14,858 nucleotides of DNA from Campylobacteraceae bacterium UBA1877 (GCA_002352945.1 DDHL01000099.1:3013-17870); one strand, 5' to 3'; positions 1 to 8,134 are shown, counted from the first letter of the stretch. A program made the numbers and translations. Notes: generated by a model not told the origin, from the letters alone.

Positions 1-898
1 TTACCATCACTTCAACAGCTGCCATTCTATCGCCACTTTTTGTACGTACAAGACGCTGGGAAATCACCCCCTGCAAAACCGACGAGAGGGACATTTTGAT
101 TCTATTTTGATCGCTTCCTTGAAACATTCCAATGATTCTATTAATAGTCTCTTTTGCATCAACGGTATGTAGTGTTGAGAGAACCAAATGGCCGGTTTCT
201 GCTGCATGCAAGGCTGTCTCGATGGTTTCTAAATCACGCATTTCGCCTACTAAAATAACATCTGGATCTTCCCTTAAAGCAGCGCGCAATGAATCGGCAA
301 AATTCAGTGCATCTTGGCCAATAGCTCTTTGATTAATGATGCAGTTATCATCTTTATAAACATACTCTACTGGATCCTCAATGGTAATTATATGCTTTTT
401 ATAGTGCTTATTTATGTAGTTTATCATGGATGCAAGAGTAGTTGTCTTACCGCTTCCTGTTGGTCCGGTTACCAAAACCATTCCTCTTGAAAAGTTACAA
501 AAACGCTTAATTACTGGTGGAAGCTTTAATGAATCAAAGGTTGGCAAAGTTGATGGAATCGTCCTAAAAACAGCAGATACCCCATCAACTTGAAAGAAGA
601 TATTAACCCTAAAGCGATAAGAGTCATCTAATTTGAAAGTAAAATCTACATTCTTTTTTTCAACCAGCTCCACAAAACGGGTTCGCAACAACTCCTTTGC
701 AAGGGTTACTCCATCATTATGGCTTAAAACCTCATTTCCAATGGGCACAATCTCGCCATTTACTCGACCGCGCATACATGAGCCAGTCTTTACATGTAAA
801 TCGCTCCCGCCTATTTTGACCAAATGTGCCAAATATTGACGAAGTTTTTTAGTCATTTCAAAAGTAAGTTCATTAACATTTACTTCAATATTTGACAT
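1..898 (-). CDS. pilT: PilT-type twitching motility / type IV pilus retraction ATPase (partial, C-terminus cut by window edge)
   Basis: This is a secretion-type hexameric ATPase of the PilT family, which powers retraction of type IV pili from the cytoplasmic side of the inner membrane. The window holds 299 residues from the ATG at 898; the C-terminal end lies off the left edge. Visible motifs in order are the N-terminal SDLHV motif (residues 32-36), Walker A GPTGSGKTT (145-153), the Asp box IEDPVE (173-178), Walker B ILVGEMRD (215-222) and the His box TGHLVLSTLHT (235-245). A strong ribosome site, GGAGGAGAGG, lies directly before the ATG and overlaps the stop codon of tal, so the two genes are probably cotranscribed. 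Pilus structural genes are not in view. PilU or another paralogue of PilT is possible because the diagnostic C-terminus is missing. One TTTACATGTAAA copy encodes LHVK inside the conserved SDLHV motif. Confidence 0.9.
   Translation of the reverse strand, partial: MSNIEVNVNELTFEMTKKLRQYLAHLVKIGGSDLHVKTGSCMRGRVNGEIVPIGNEVLSHNDGVTLAKELLRTRFVELVEKKNVDFTFKLDDSYRFRVNIFFQVDGVSAVFRTIPSTLPTFDSLKLPPVIKRFCNFSRGMVLVTGPTGSGKTTTLASMINYINKHYKKHIITIEDPVEYVYKDDNCIINQRAIGQDALNFADSLRAALREDPDVILVGEMRDLETIETALHAAETGHLVLSTLHTVDAKETINRIIGMFQGSDQNRIKMSLSSVLQGVISQRLVRTKSGDRMAAVEVMV
789..800. repeat. TTTACATGTAAA copy 1 (exact)
   Basis: Inside pilT, encoding LHVK within the SDLHV motif. Protein constraint may explain part of this copy. 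Confidence 0.9.
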
Positions 899-907
899 CC
901 TCTCCTC

Positions 908-1891
908 CTAGAAAGCGGCTAAAATATCCTTAAATGCATCATGGAAAGCTTTTACGCCTTCTTGGATTAGCTCATCATACACTTTTTGCATATCAATGCC
1001 CGATTGAGATATAGTATCGAAAAATTGGGTTATTGTCTCTTTATCTGGACAATTTACTACTTGATTGCTCTTGTTTTTCATAAATGCGTAAATTGTATCA
1101 AGAGGAGCAGTGTTGATTGAGTGGGCAAAAAGTAATTCTTGAACATAATATGCAGCCGGCAATGCATCACTTTTAACACCTGTGCTTGCAAAAAGAGTTC
1201 GCACATTTGGCATATCTGCTTCTTTTATAAGCTGGTAAATTGCTGCTGCATTCATAATACCGACTCGACTAGTTGGCAAGCCTTTTTCTTGCAAAATAGG
1301 ATCAAGTTTTCTATCAAACCTACTAACAAATACGCTTATAACTCCTTGAGGTAGCTTGCCTTTACATGTAAGGCTTGCTTTTTTAAATGCTTCAATACAG
1401 CCTTTAGCTTGCTTGGGAGAGAAAACAAGCGTAGCATTTATGTTTATTCCCTCAGACATAAGCACTTGCATCGCTTCAAATCCAGCCTTGGTTGCTGGAA
1501 TTTTAATCATTACATTAGCTCTATCAATCGCTTTGAAAAGACGCCTTCCTTCAGCTATTGTAGCCTTTGCATCATCACTTAAGAAAGGATCAACTTCAAT
1601 ACTGATAAATCCATCATCTTTTGCATCATAAAGTGGCTTTAGCGTATCGGCTGCTATTTTAATATCCTCAATTGCTAGAGCCTCATAAATCTCTTTTGGA
1701 CTTTTACTGGCCAAAGCTTTTTTAGATTCTTGATAGGCCGATGAATTTAAAAAGGCAGATTTAAAAATGGCTGGATTGCTTGTAGCTCCGTTTACTTTCC
1801 CATCTTTAATTAACTCTAAAAACTCCCCTTTTAAAAAACTCTTTTCAACAAAGTCGCACCATAGCGAAAACTTTTCCTCTTTAAAATACAT
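908..1891 (-). CDS. tal: Transaldolase
   Basis: Transaldolase moves a three-carbon dihydroxyacetone unit between sedoheptulose 7-phosphate and glyceraldehyde 3-phosphate in the non-oxidative pentose phosphate pathway, in the cytoplasm. The protein has 327 residues, a usual length for the family. It shows GATSNPAIF (35-43), SIEVDPFLS (97-105) and the Schiff-base lysine K130 in NVMIKIPAT. Further on come the NATLVFSPKQA segment and FASTGVKSDALPAAYYV, both typical of the barrel. The start is supported by a GGAAGA ribosome site just upstream. It sits 21 bp after serB and 9 bp before pilT, which suggests one transcript. The same tal-serB-cheW order is remembered for Campylobacter. Position 1361-1372 carries a one-mismatch copy of the dispersed palindrome, read as LTCK. 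Confidence 0.95.
   Translation of the reverse strand: MYFKEEKFSLWCDFVEKSFLKGEFLELIKDGKVNGATSNPAIFKSAFLNSSAYQESKKALASKSPKEIYEALAIEDIKIAADTLKPLYDAKDDGFISIEVDPFLSDDAKATIAEGRRLFKAIDRANVMIKIPATKAGFEAMQVLMSEGININATLVFSPKQAKGCIEAFKKASLTCKGKLPQGVISVFVSRFDRKLDPILQEKGLPTSRVGIMNAAAIYQLIKEADMPNVRTLFASTGVKSDALPAAYYVQELLFAHSINTAPLDTIYAFMKNKSNQVVNCPDKETITQFFDTISQSGIDMQKVYDELIQEGVKAFHDAFKDILAAF
1361..1372. repeat. TTTACATGTAAA copy 2 (one mismatch)
   Basis: Inside tal; plus strand reads TTTACATGTAAG. Read as LTCK on the coding strand, a different codon phase from the LHVK copies. Confidence 0.75.
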
Positions 1892-1912
1892 CTTTCTTCC
1901 TTGGTAAATTGT

Positions 1913-2539
1913 TTATATAAATTTTATAATCTCTTCTAAATTTTTCTCATCTACGCAATAAGTTGCCGCCTCTTTTAAAATCGGCTTTGCACAAAAAGCA
2001 ATTTTTAAATCTGCATGGGCAAACATAGACCTATCGTTTGCTCCATCTCCAACGGCCATTGTCTCTTCTGGCTTTACATGTAAAAGACGCTGGATGGTTT
2101 GAAGCATTGTCCCTTTTGAGGTATCAAACATCATCTCTCCTCCAACTTCGCCTGTTAATTTTCCATCCTTTACATGTAAAGTATTTGAAAAATCTGCATC
2201 AAAACCCAAAACTTCTCTAGCATGAGATGTAGCTGGCTTAAACCCGCCACTAAAGACAACCACTCTTATGCCGCGATCTTTTAAAGTTTTGATGCACTTG
2301 CTAGCTCCTGGCATATAAGGCAGGTTTTGGCAAATTGCTTGTACATCTTTATAATCTAAGCCCTTTAACAATCTTACCCGTTTAGTAAGCGATTCAAAAA
2401 AGTCCAACTTACCTTGCATTGCAGCTTCGGTTATTTTAGATACCTCTTCTTGGATTCCTAACGGTTTTGCTAAAAAATCTATCGTCTCCCCATCCATCAG
2501 GGTTGAATCAAAATCAAATACACACAGTTTTATTGACAC
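1913..2539 (-). CDS. serB: Phosphoserine phosphatase (GTG start)
   Basis: This HAD-family enzyme releases phosphate from O-phosphoserine, the last step of serine synthesis. I place the start at the GTG at 2537-2539, giving 208 residues beginning (M)SIKLCVFDFDSTL. The GTG has an AAGGAA ribosome site about five bases upstream, while the longer ATG start at 2581 would translate through a strong hairpin and add 14 residues unlike the family. Motif I is DFDST with nucleophile D9 and acid D11, motif II is VVFSGGF with S97, the motif III lysine is probably K142, and motif IV is GDGAND (164-169). The gene lies between cheW and tal. Two exact TTTACATGTAAA copies, 96 bp apart, both encode LHVK. Substrate is assigned from the family and from conserved neighbours, and the call is firm. 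Confidence 0.92.
   Translation of the reverse strand: MSIKLCVFDFDSTLMDGETIDFLAKPLGIQEEVSKITEAAMQGKLDFFESLTKRVRLLKGLDYKDVQAICQNLPYMPGASKCIKTLKDRGIRVVVFSGGFKPATSHAREVLGFDADFSNTLHVKDGKLTGEVGGEMMFDTSKGTMLQTIQRLLHVKPEETMAVGDGANDRSMFAHADLKIAFCAKPILKEAATYCVDEKNLEEIIKFI
2073..2084. repeat. TTTACATGTAAA copy 3 (exact)
   Basis: Inside serB, encoding LHVK in RLLHVKPEE, 96 bp from copy 4. Confidence 0.9.
2169..2180. repeat. TTTACATGTAAA copy 4 (exact)
   Basis: Inside serB, encoding LHVK in NTLHVKDGK. Flanked by C and G, so the palindrome extends to 14 bases. Confidence 0.9.
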
Positions 2540-2562
2540 TTTATTTCCTTGTAGAAGCAAAT

Positions 2563-2580
2563 TGGGGAAAATCTTCCCCA
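2563..2580 (-). other. Intercistronic hairpin between cheW and serB
   Basis: A perfect 7-bp GC-rich stem, TGGGGAA / TTCCCCA, encloses a 4-base loop. It lies just after the cheW stop codon and about 24 bases before the serB GTG start. No uridine run follows it on the minus strand, so it does not look like a strong intrinsic terminator. It could protect the 3' end of the upstream che message, weaken serB expression, or be an attenuator. The function is inferred from position only. Confidence 0.5.
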
Positions 2581-2585
2581 TAAAA

Positions 2586-3083
2586 TCAAAAGTCGCGTTT
2601 TAGCAGGGATTCTACTTTTAAAATCGTAAGGATGCTATCTTCTCGCTTTCCAATACCATAAATCATCCCTTTATCTTTATGGAGTGTTTCTGGAGCTGGA
2701 TCGATGCGATCTTTGCGAATTCGGATTGCTTCAGTTAGACGATCGATTACAAAACCGGCGATATTATTTTCGCCTTTCATGACAATGTAGCGTGTCTCTT
2801 CAGTCTGTTTTGTAGCTTCAAGGTTGAATTTTTTGCGCAAATCAATTAGCGGGATAACATTTCCTCGTAAATTAAAAACACCCAAAATATAATCAGGCAC
2901 ACTTGGGACCCTTGTGTACTCAATTGGCTTAATTATCTCTTGAATATTGAGCATTGGAATAGCATACTCTTCATCGCTAACGATAAATCCCACAAGCTGC
3001 ATTATCTCTTCATTACTCTTTGCATCAGGCTCTGTGAGCTGTTTTTGCTGCTTTGATAAAATCTTATTTAATCTATCATTCAT
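2586..3083 (-). CDS. cheW: Chemotaxis coupling protein CheW
   Basis: CheW links methyl-accepting receptors to the kinase CheA in the polar chemoreceptor array. The 165-residue protein is a single CheW-like domain (about residues 29-160) after a 25-residue polar leader. It shows FIVSDEEYAIPMLNIQEII, then VPSVPDYILGVFNLRGNVIPLIDLR, the segment characteristic of CheW and CheV. The ATG lies inside the end of cheA: the two genes overlap by 8 bp, and a GGAGCAG sequence in the cheA tail serves as ribosome site. Overlap predicts translational coupling and matched stoichiometry with CheA. It is the last che gene of the cheV-cheA-cheW run and is followed by a hairpin. The call is secure. Confidence 0.95.
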   Translation of the reverse strand: MNDRLNKILSKQQKQLTEPDAKSNEEIMQLVGFIVSDEEYAIPMLNIQEIIKPIEYTRVPSVPDYILGVFNLRGNVIPLIDLRKKFNLEATKQTEETRYIVMKGENNIAGFVIDRLTEAIRIRKDRIDPAPETLHKDKGMIYGIGKREDSILTILKVESLLKRDF

Positions 3084-5421
3084 GGGACTGCTCCGGTAAT
3101 TTTATATTTTTGCGCACAACGCTCTCTAAATACTCAGGCGAGTAAGGCTTAGTAATATACTCTGTCATACCTACTTCAACACCGCGCAATCTATCTGATT
3201 TTGAGGTTCTTGAAGTTACTGCAATGAGTGGAAGGTTTTTATATTTTGAGTATTTTCTAATCTCTCCTGCTAGAGTGTATCCATCCATTCGTGGCATCTC
3301 AATATCAATAAGCACTGCATCAATACTATGCTCGCCTGATTTGATGATATTTAAAGCCTCAAGTCCATTTGTTGCCTCTATTGGCGTAATTCCTAGTGGC
3401 TGCATAGATTTAATCATAATATTTCTATCCATTTTACTATCATCAACCACTAAAACCTTATAATCACTTGGCTTAGTTTTTACACTGTTTTGATTATCAT
3501 TTGATGCACGAACGTCTACTTTAATTCCCTTTGCCATCTCCATGAGTGCAGCTACATCGACAATGAGTGTAACCCTACCACCACCGCGAATCGTTGCACC
3601 AGCAATTCCTTCGATTCCTTGCAAGTAATCACCCATGGATTTAATAACAATCTCTTCTTGACCTATAAGAGTATCTACCATAACACCAAGTTTTGATTCG
3701 GCTAAACCTATCACAACTACATAGGTCATATCGCCGCCTTCGAATACTTGCTTAACTCCAAATACATCAGATAGTCTTACTAAAGAGAGTACCTCATCTC
3801 GAAGTCTTAATACATTTTTACCCTCAATTGTATAAATGTCATCGATTGGCACACGAACAGTTTCTAAAACTGAAGCTAGAGGAATTGCATAATACTCTTC
3901 TTGGGCTCCAACAAGCAAGGATTGAATAATAGCAAGGGTAAGCGGTATTTTTAATTTTATAACAGTTCCCCGACCAAGCTCTGAATCAATATCGATAATA
4001 CCGTTGAGTTTTTCGATATTGGTTCGAACAACATCCATTCCAACGCCCCGTCCTGAAACATTGGTTACTTGTTTAGCCATTGAAAAACCAGGCTTAAAGA
4101 TAAGATTAAAGGCCTCTTTGTCACTCATTGCATCTGCTTCGCGCTCGGTAATGAGTCCTTTTTCCATCGCTTTCATCTTTAATAAATCTGGATCTAAGCC
4201 CTTACCGTCATCGGTAATTTCAATAACAATATGGTTGCCCTCATGATAAGCTTTAAGCTCAATCAAACCTTTTTCTGGCTTATTTGTAGTTGCACGCACA
4301 CTTGGCTCTTCAATGCCATGGTCACATGAGTTGCGAATGATATGTACAAGAGGATCGCCAATCTCTTCAACAATAGATTTATCAAGCTCTGTCTCTTCAC
4401 CTGTAATTTCAAGCTCAATTGACTTTCCAAGTTCACGCGAAAGATCACGAACCATCCTTGGAAATTTGTTAAAGACTTTGGCAATTGGAAGCATCCTCGT
4501 TTTCATAACTGCAATTTGCAAATCAGTTGTAACAATAGAAATTGAAGATACTACTTGGTTAAGTTCTTCTAAAAACTGCTCCCCTTCATAACGCTCTTCC
4601 ACATCATCATAAATTTTAATAAGGCGGTTTTTGCCCAAAACAAGCTCACCAATAAGATTCATCAAATCATCAAGCCTTTTAGCCTCAACCCGAATTGTCT
4701 GCTCAATGGATGAGCCTTTTTTAGCTGGGGCTGCTTTTTTAGCTTGGGGTTTTTTGGGAGCAGGTTTTTTAGCTGGGGCCGACTCTTTAGCTTCTGGCTG
4801 ACTCGCCTCTTTAGCCTTTTTAGCAGCTTTACGTTTGCGGTCTTCTTCTTTTCGCTCTTTTAAAAGACGTTCAATTTCAGCTTCAATCTCTTCATCGCTT
4901 AATTTAGACACATCAATTTCTTCTTCTTGTGAAGACTCGCTGCTTGAGCTAGGCTTGTCCTCTTTTGATGACTGGGCGCTTGAATCAGGTTTATCCTCTT
5001 TAGACTCTTCTTTGGCTGGCAAAATCTCATCTTTATTCGAAATTGCAGTAAGCCTCGCGCAAATATCATCAATATCGATTCCTACATCTGTATCATTTCC
5101 ATAGTCTCGAATACCATGCAAGAGCGCTTTCATCATATCGATTGATTCTAAAACCACATCCATAATTTCAGGTGTTATAACAAGCTCTGCACGACGGGCT
5201 TTATTTAAAACATCCTCCATATGGTGCGTTAGCTTTGTAAGCACATCAAAATTCAAAAATGATGAAGAGCCTTTTATAGTATGTGCAACCCTAAAAATCC
5301 TATTAAGCAGTTCCAAATCTTCTGGATTTGCCTCTAGCTCCACTAAATCTTGATCGATTTGATCAATCAGCTCAAAAGCTTCGACCAAAAAATCTTCGAG
5401 AATTTCTTGAATATCTTCCAT
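3076..5421 (-). CDS. cheA: Chemotaxis histidine kinase CheA with C-terminal receiver domain (CheA-REC / CheAY)
   Basis: This is the central chemotaxis kinase, 781 residues. Domains in order are an N-terminal HPt with phospho-accepting H47 in AHTIKGSSSF; a long low-complexity linker (about 135-237); a dimerisation helix pair (about 238-310); the HATPase core with N box HIIRNSCDHGIE (360-371), G1 DDGKGLD (404-410) and GRGVGMDVV (457-465); a CheW-like regulatory domain (about 495-630); and a receiver domain (about 654-773) with D660/D661, phospho-acceptor D706 and K758. The CheA-receiver fusion is usual in Campylobacterota and may act as a phosphate sink or self-regulator. No typical CheY-binding P2 domain is evident; the linker takes its place. 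The ribosome site GAGGTGGG precedes the ATG, and cheV ends 10 bp upstream. Confidence 0.96.
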   Translation of the reverse strand: MEDIQEILEDFLVEAFELIDQIDQDLVELEANPEDLELLNRIFRVAHTIKGSSSFLNFDVLTKLTHHMEDVLNKARRAELVITPEIMDVVLESIDMMKALLHGIRDYGNDTDVGIDIDDICARLTAISNKDEILPAKEESKEDKPDSSAQSSKEDKPSSSSESSQEEEIDVSKLSDEEIEAEIERLLKERKEEDRKRKAAKKAKEASQPEAKESAPAKKPAPKKPQAKKAAPAKKGSSIEQTIRVEAKRLDDLMNLIGELVLGKNRLIKIYDDVEERYEGEQFLEELNQVVSSISIVTTDLQIAVMKTRMLPIAKVFNKFPRMVRDLSRELGKSIELEITGEETELDKSIVEEIGDPLVHIIRNSCDHGIEEPSVRATTNKPEKGLIELKAYHEGNHIVIEITDDGKGLDPDLLKMKAMEKGLITEREADAMSDKEAFNLIFKPGFSMAKQVTNVSGRGVGMDVVRTNIEKLNGIIDIDSELGRGTVIKLKIPLTLAIIQSLLVGAQEEYYAIPLASVLETVRVPIDDIYTIEGKNVLRLRDEVLSLVRLSDVFGVKQVFEGGDMTYVVVIGLAESKLGVMVDTLIGQEEIVIKSMGDYLQGIEGIAGATIRGGGRVTLIVDVAALMEMAKGIKVDVRASNDNQNSVKTKPSDYKVLVVDDSKMDRNIMIKSMQPLGITPIEATNGLEALNIIKSGEHSIDAVLIDIEMPRMDGYTLAGEIRKYSKYKNLPLIAVTSRTSKSDRLRGVEVGMTEYITKPYSPEYLESVVRKNIKLPEQSHE
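4717..4779 (-). repeat. Imperfect direct repeats coding for the Ala/Lys/Pro-rich CheA linker
   Basis: The 15-base unit TTTTTTAGCTGGGGC (plus-strand sense) occurs exactly at 4717-4731 and 4765-4779, with a variant at 4735-4749. On the coding strand these give AKK/PAPKK-type segments (about residues 215-235 of CheA). An upstream serine and acid part contains a second repeat, SKEDKP, twice (near 139 and 152). Such repeats can expand and contract, so linker length may differ among strains. Confidence 0.7.
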
Positions 5422-5431
5422 AATCCCACCT

Positions 5432-6382
5432 CTACTCTGGAGCTTTTATATGAGCTTTGATAACTTTGAATACTTCTTTATAGAAGACCGATGCATCAAA
5501 TTTAGTTAAATAGGCCTCACCGCCCGCCTCTTTTCCTCTAATTTCACTAAAGTGGTCGCTAATGGAGGAGTTAAATACGATTGGAATCCTTGCAAATCGA
5601 GGATCTTCTTTCATATTTGCAGCAAAGTGAAACCCATCCATCCTTGGCATCTCAACATCACTAACAATGATGCGCAGCTCCTTTTCTAAGCTATCGCCGT
5701 AAGCTTCATAAAGCTCATTCATTTTTTCAATTCCCTCTGCCCCATCTCGAGCTTCAACAACTTTTAGACCCATTTTATTTAAAGCATCATGGACTAATTT
5801 TCGAGCAATTGTACTATCATCTAAAATAAGAGCTGTTCCACTAATCTTTTCAGGTTCAGTTTCGCTTTCATCCACTTTTGGCTTGTAAATTCCCAACTCT
5901 TCAACAACACTTTCTAAATCCAAAATAAGCAGCACTTCATCATTTTCGATACGAGTTACTCCTGTAATTTGGCTCCGATCTAACGCGCCCACACCTGTTG
6001 CAAAAGAGGCTGGCTCAATATCATCCCAGCTAATCCTTCGAATGCGTTTTGCTTCATGAACAATAAAACCAATAAGAATGTTGCTAAACTCAGCAATGAT
6101 AATTCGAGGTTTTAAACTCTTCTCCTCTGGCTCTTTAATATTCATCCATTTGGCTAGATTGACAACAGGAATTACCACTCCTCGCAGATCAAAAATACCC
6201 TCAACGTACTCAGGAACTCCCGGGAGTTCTGTGAGATTTGGAATTTTTATAATCTCTCGCACTTTTGCGACATTTACACCATAAATGCCCTCATATACAT
6301 GGTCGTTTTCTTGTTTAAAAATACGAAAATCGACCAGTTCCATTTCATTTGAGCCCACTTTGAGCACATTATCATCAAACAT
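5432..6382 (-). CDS. cheV: Chemotaxis coupling protein CheV (CheW-receiver fusion)
   Basis: CheV couples receptors to CheA like CheW but carries a phosphorylatable receiver domain that is thought to tune array output during adaptation. The 316-residue protein has a CheW-like domain (about 14-165) with LPGVPEYVEGIFDLRGVVIP (53-72), then a short acidic linker (171-180) and a receiver (about 183-310). The receiver has acidic pair D188/D189, phospho-acceptor D242 in IVSDVEMPRMDG, and conserved K294. It starts with an ATG inside the end of the upstream phosphoesterase gene (8-bp overlap) preceded by GGGGCA, and stops 10 bp before cheA. Position and domain make-up match the Campylobacter cheV-cheA-cheW order. 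Confidence 0.95.
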   Translation of the reverse strand: MFDDNVLKVGSNEMELVDFRIFKQENDHVYEGIYGVNVAKVREIIKIPNLTELPGVPEYVEGIFDLRGVVIPVVNLAKWMNIKEPEEKSLKPRIIIAEFSNILIGFIVHEAKRIRRISWDDIEPASFATGVGALDRSQITGVTRIENDEVLLILDLESVVEELGIYKPKVDESETEPEKISGTALILDDSTIARKLVHDALNKMGLKVVEARDGAEGIEKMNELYEAYGDSLEKELRIIVSDVEMPRMDGFHFAANMKEDPRFARIPIVFNSSISDHFSEIRGKEAGGEAYLTKFDASVFYKEVFKVIKAHIKAPE

Positions 6383-7118
6383 TGCTGCCCCTTAGTTGCA
6401 GTTTGGCACTTTGCATGCTTTTAGCGCATTGTACAACAAAATAACTTCGTTCACACGCAAAACTTGGAAAGTTAATATAATAAACATTTTCTAGCTTTTT
6501 CTCCAAACCTTGGTGAAAATGGCCCTCTGCAACTGCCCAAACATCTGCTAGCGGATATTTCTTTAGACGCAAAATAGTTTTTTGCTCAAAGTCCTCAATC
6601 TTTTTACAAATCTTTTTTAAAGACAGATCCTTTAAAATTTTTTTGCTGATGCTATGGTCTAATAACTTATCTAACCCATTCAAAAACGATAGCAAAAAGG
6701 AGTTACGGATAATTTTTGTATACAAGCGGTGTTTAAACGAGCCATACTTATCTCCATGCCAAAGAAGCATTTTACCTTTAGGCGTGTTTACATGTAAAGG
6801 TTGCTTTTGAATAGGAATAACCTTTACATGTAAAAATATTTTAGAGAGGTTAAAGTCATGATTTCCCTCTAAATAGTAGACTGGAATCTTTTGGGCCAAA
6901 GCTTCTAAACGAGAAATAATTGGGGCGTAAAATTGGCGAGTATATGTTACCTCGCCAACTAATAAATCAAAAATATCTCCCATTAAAAAAAGCTGGGTTG
7001 GCATCAAAGAGCTTTTATCTAAACCATTTAAGTACTCTTCTAAAAAGTGCCTATTAGCGTTTTCATGAGCATCGGCAATAAAAACTGCTCCAGTTTGGAG
7101 TGTAATATTATGGCACAT
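6375..7118 (-). CDS. LpxH-like calcineurin-fold metallophosphoesterase
   Basis: The 247-residue protein belongs to the metallophosphoesterase fold and is most like UDP-2,3-diacylglucosamine diphosphatase LpxH, which makes lipid X in lipid A synthesis at the inner membrane. Metal-binding blocks are DAH (16-18), GDIFD (47-51), GNHD (85-88), HGD (121-123) and GHFH (199-202). Classical LpxH has GNRD and GHTH; the arginine of the third block, which from memory contacts substrate in LpxH, is histidine here, so the substrate is not certain. Presence three genes downstream of lpxB supports a lipid A role. The ATG overlaps the end of argC by 11 bp and has almost no ribosome site, suggesting coupled translation. 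Two exact copies of TTTACATGTAAA, 36 bp apart, encode LHVK and LHVN. Confidence 0.75.
   Translation of the reverse strand: MCHNITLQTGAVFIADAHENANRHFLEEYLNGLDKSSLMPTQLFLMGDIFDLLVGEVTYTRQFYAPIISRLEALAQKIPVYYLEGNHDFNLSKIFLHVKVIPIQKQPLHVNTPKGKMLLWHGDKYGSFKHRLYTKIIRNSFLLSFLNGLDKLLDHSISKKILKDLSLKKICKKIEDFEQKTILRLKKYPLADVWAVAEGHFHQGLEKKLENVYYINFPSFACERSYFVVQCAKSMQSAKLQLRGSNV
6787..6798. repeat. TTTACATGTAAA copy 5 (exact)
   Basis: Inside the LpxH-like gene, encoding LHVN in QPLHVNTPK, 36 bp from copy 6. Confidence 0.9.
6823..6834. repeat. TTTACATGTAAA copy 6 (exact)
   Basis: Inside the LpxH-like gene, encoding LHVK in IFLHVKVIP. Confidence 0.9.
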
Positions 7119-8124
7119 AACTTAAGGTCGGAATTCCCATATCTTCATCAAAACCGTACATAAGATTGGCATTTGCAACTGCTTGAGATGAGGCTCCGCG
7201 TAAAAGATTGTCAATTGATGTGCTAATAAAGAGTGTTTTTCCTTGAGTTTTTGCAAATATATCGCAAAAATGTGTTCCAATGGTTGATTTTAATGTCACA
7301 GGAGCTGTGCGGATTCGAACGAATGGATCATTTTCATAAAACTTTTCTAATATTTCTAAAGGATTAATAACATTTTGTAACTGCACATAAATACTAACAA
7401 GCATTCCTCTAGTTGAAGCAATAAGCTGGGGAACAAAACAGACTTCAAACTCCTTATTTGATTGTATCTTGACTTGCTCTTTAATCTCAGGAGCGTGGCG
7501 GTGGGTCAAAGGATTGTAAGCAAACATATTTTCATTTACATTAACAAATTGTGTTGTAGGATTTGGCTTTTTGCCAGCTCCTGAAACACCGCTTTTTGCA
7601 TCAACTATAATAGGGCTATTTGGCTCGATATGGGGTAAAAACGGCACCAATCCTAAAAGTGTCGCTGTAGGATAGCATCCTGGATTGGCCACTAAGGATG
7701 CTTGAGGTATTTTTGAACGGTAAAGCTCTGGAAGTCCATAGACTGCATTTTTTAAATTTTCTGGATCTTCATGGGGGCAGTAATGGGCCTCATACACCTC
7801 TTTGCTTAAACGATAATCAGCCGAGAGGTCTACAACCTTAACACCCAAAGCAATTAACTCTTTTGCAAATCCCATGGCTGTTTTATGGGGCAAAGCTAAA
7901 AAGGCTAGCTCAGCCGCATCAGCAATCTTTTTTGCATCACTTTTTTGCACATCTGCTTTCATAATCCCCAAAAGAGAAGGATGCATAACATCCACCTCTT
8001 CTTTCCCTTCGCTTGTACCAATAAAAGTGATATTAAACATGGGATGATAGTTTAAAATTTTTAACAACTCCAATCCCGTATATCCGCTTGCTCCAACAAT
8101 TGCCACATTTATAGGCTTTGACAT
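7108..8124 (-). CDS. argC: N-acetyl-gamma-glutamyl-phosphate reductase
   Basis: ArgC reduces N-acetylglutamyl phosphate to the semialdehyde with NADPH, the third step of arginine synthesis. I start it at the ATG 8122-8124 (338 residues), which has an AAGGAG site six to seven bases upstream; a longer frame to 8166 would overlap greA and adds 14 unfamiliar residues. The dinucleotide-binding motif is VAIVGASGYTG (7-17), the catalytic cysteine is C150 in NPGCYPTA, and the conserved THRHAPEI (207-214) follows. Lengths and motifs fit the bacterial type 1 ArgC. It sits 10 bp after greA and overlaps the LpxH-like gene. From memory argC is not at this spot in C. jejuni, so it may have joined this gene run in this lineage. 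Confidence 0.95.
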   Translation of the reverse strand: MSKPINVAIVGASGYTGLELLKILNYHPMFNITFIGTSEGKEEVDVMHPSLLGIMKADVQKSDAKKIADAAELAFLALPHKTAMGFAKELIALGVKVVDLSADYRLSKEVYEAHYCPHEDPENLKNAVYGLPELYRSKIPQASLVANPGCYPTATLLGLVPFLPHIEPNSPIIVDAKSGVSGAGKKPNPTTQFVNVNENMFAYNPLTHRHAPEIKEQVKIQSNKEFEVCFVPQLIASTRGMLVSIYVQLQNVINPLEILEKFYENDPFVRIRTAPVTLKSTIGTHFCDIFAKTQGKTLFISTSIDNLLRGASSQAVANANLMYGFDEDMGIPTLSYVP

Positions 8125-8134
8125 ATAAACTCCT

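Noticed and set aside
2540-2581. Longer serB start at ATG 2581
   Set aside because: It has no ribosome site, overlaps a hairpin and adds residues unlike the family; the GTG at 2539 is better supported.
6214-6229. 16-base perfect palindrome GAACTCCCGGGAGTTC inside cheV
   Set aside because: It encodes the conserved ELPGVP segment of CheW-like domains, and a 16-base palindrome is expected by chance about once per four windows of this size. It occurs once only.
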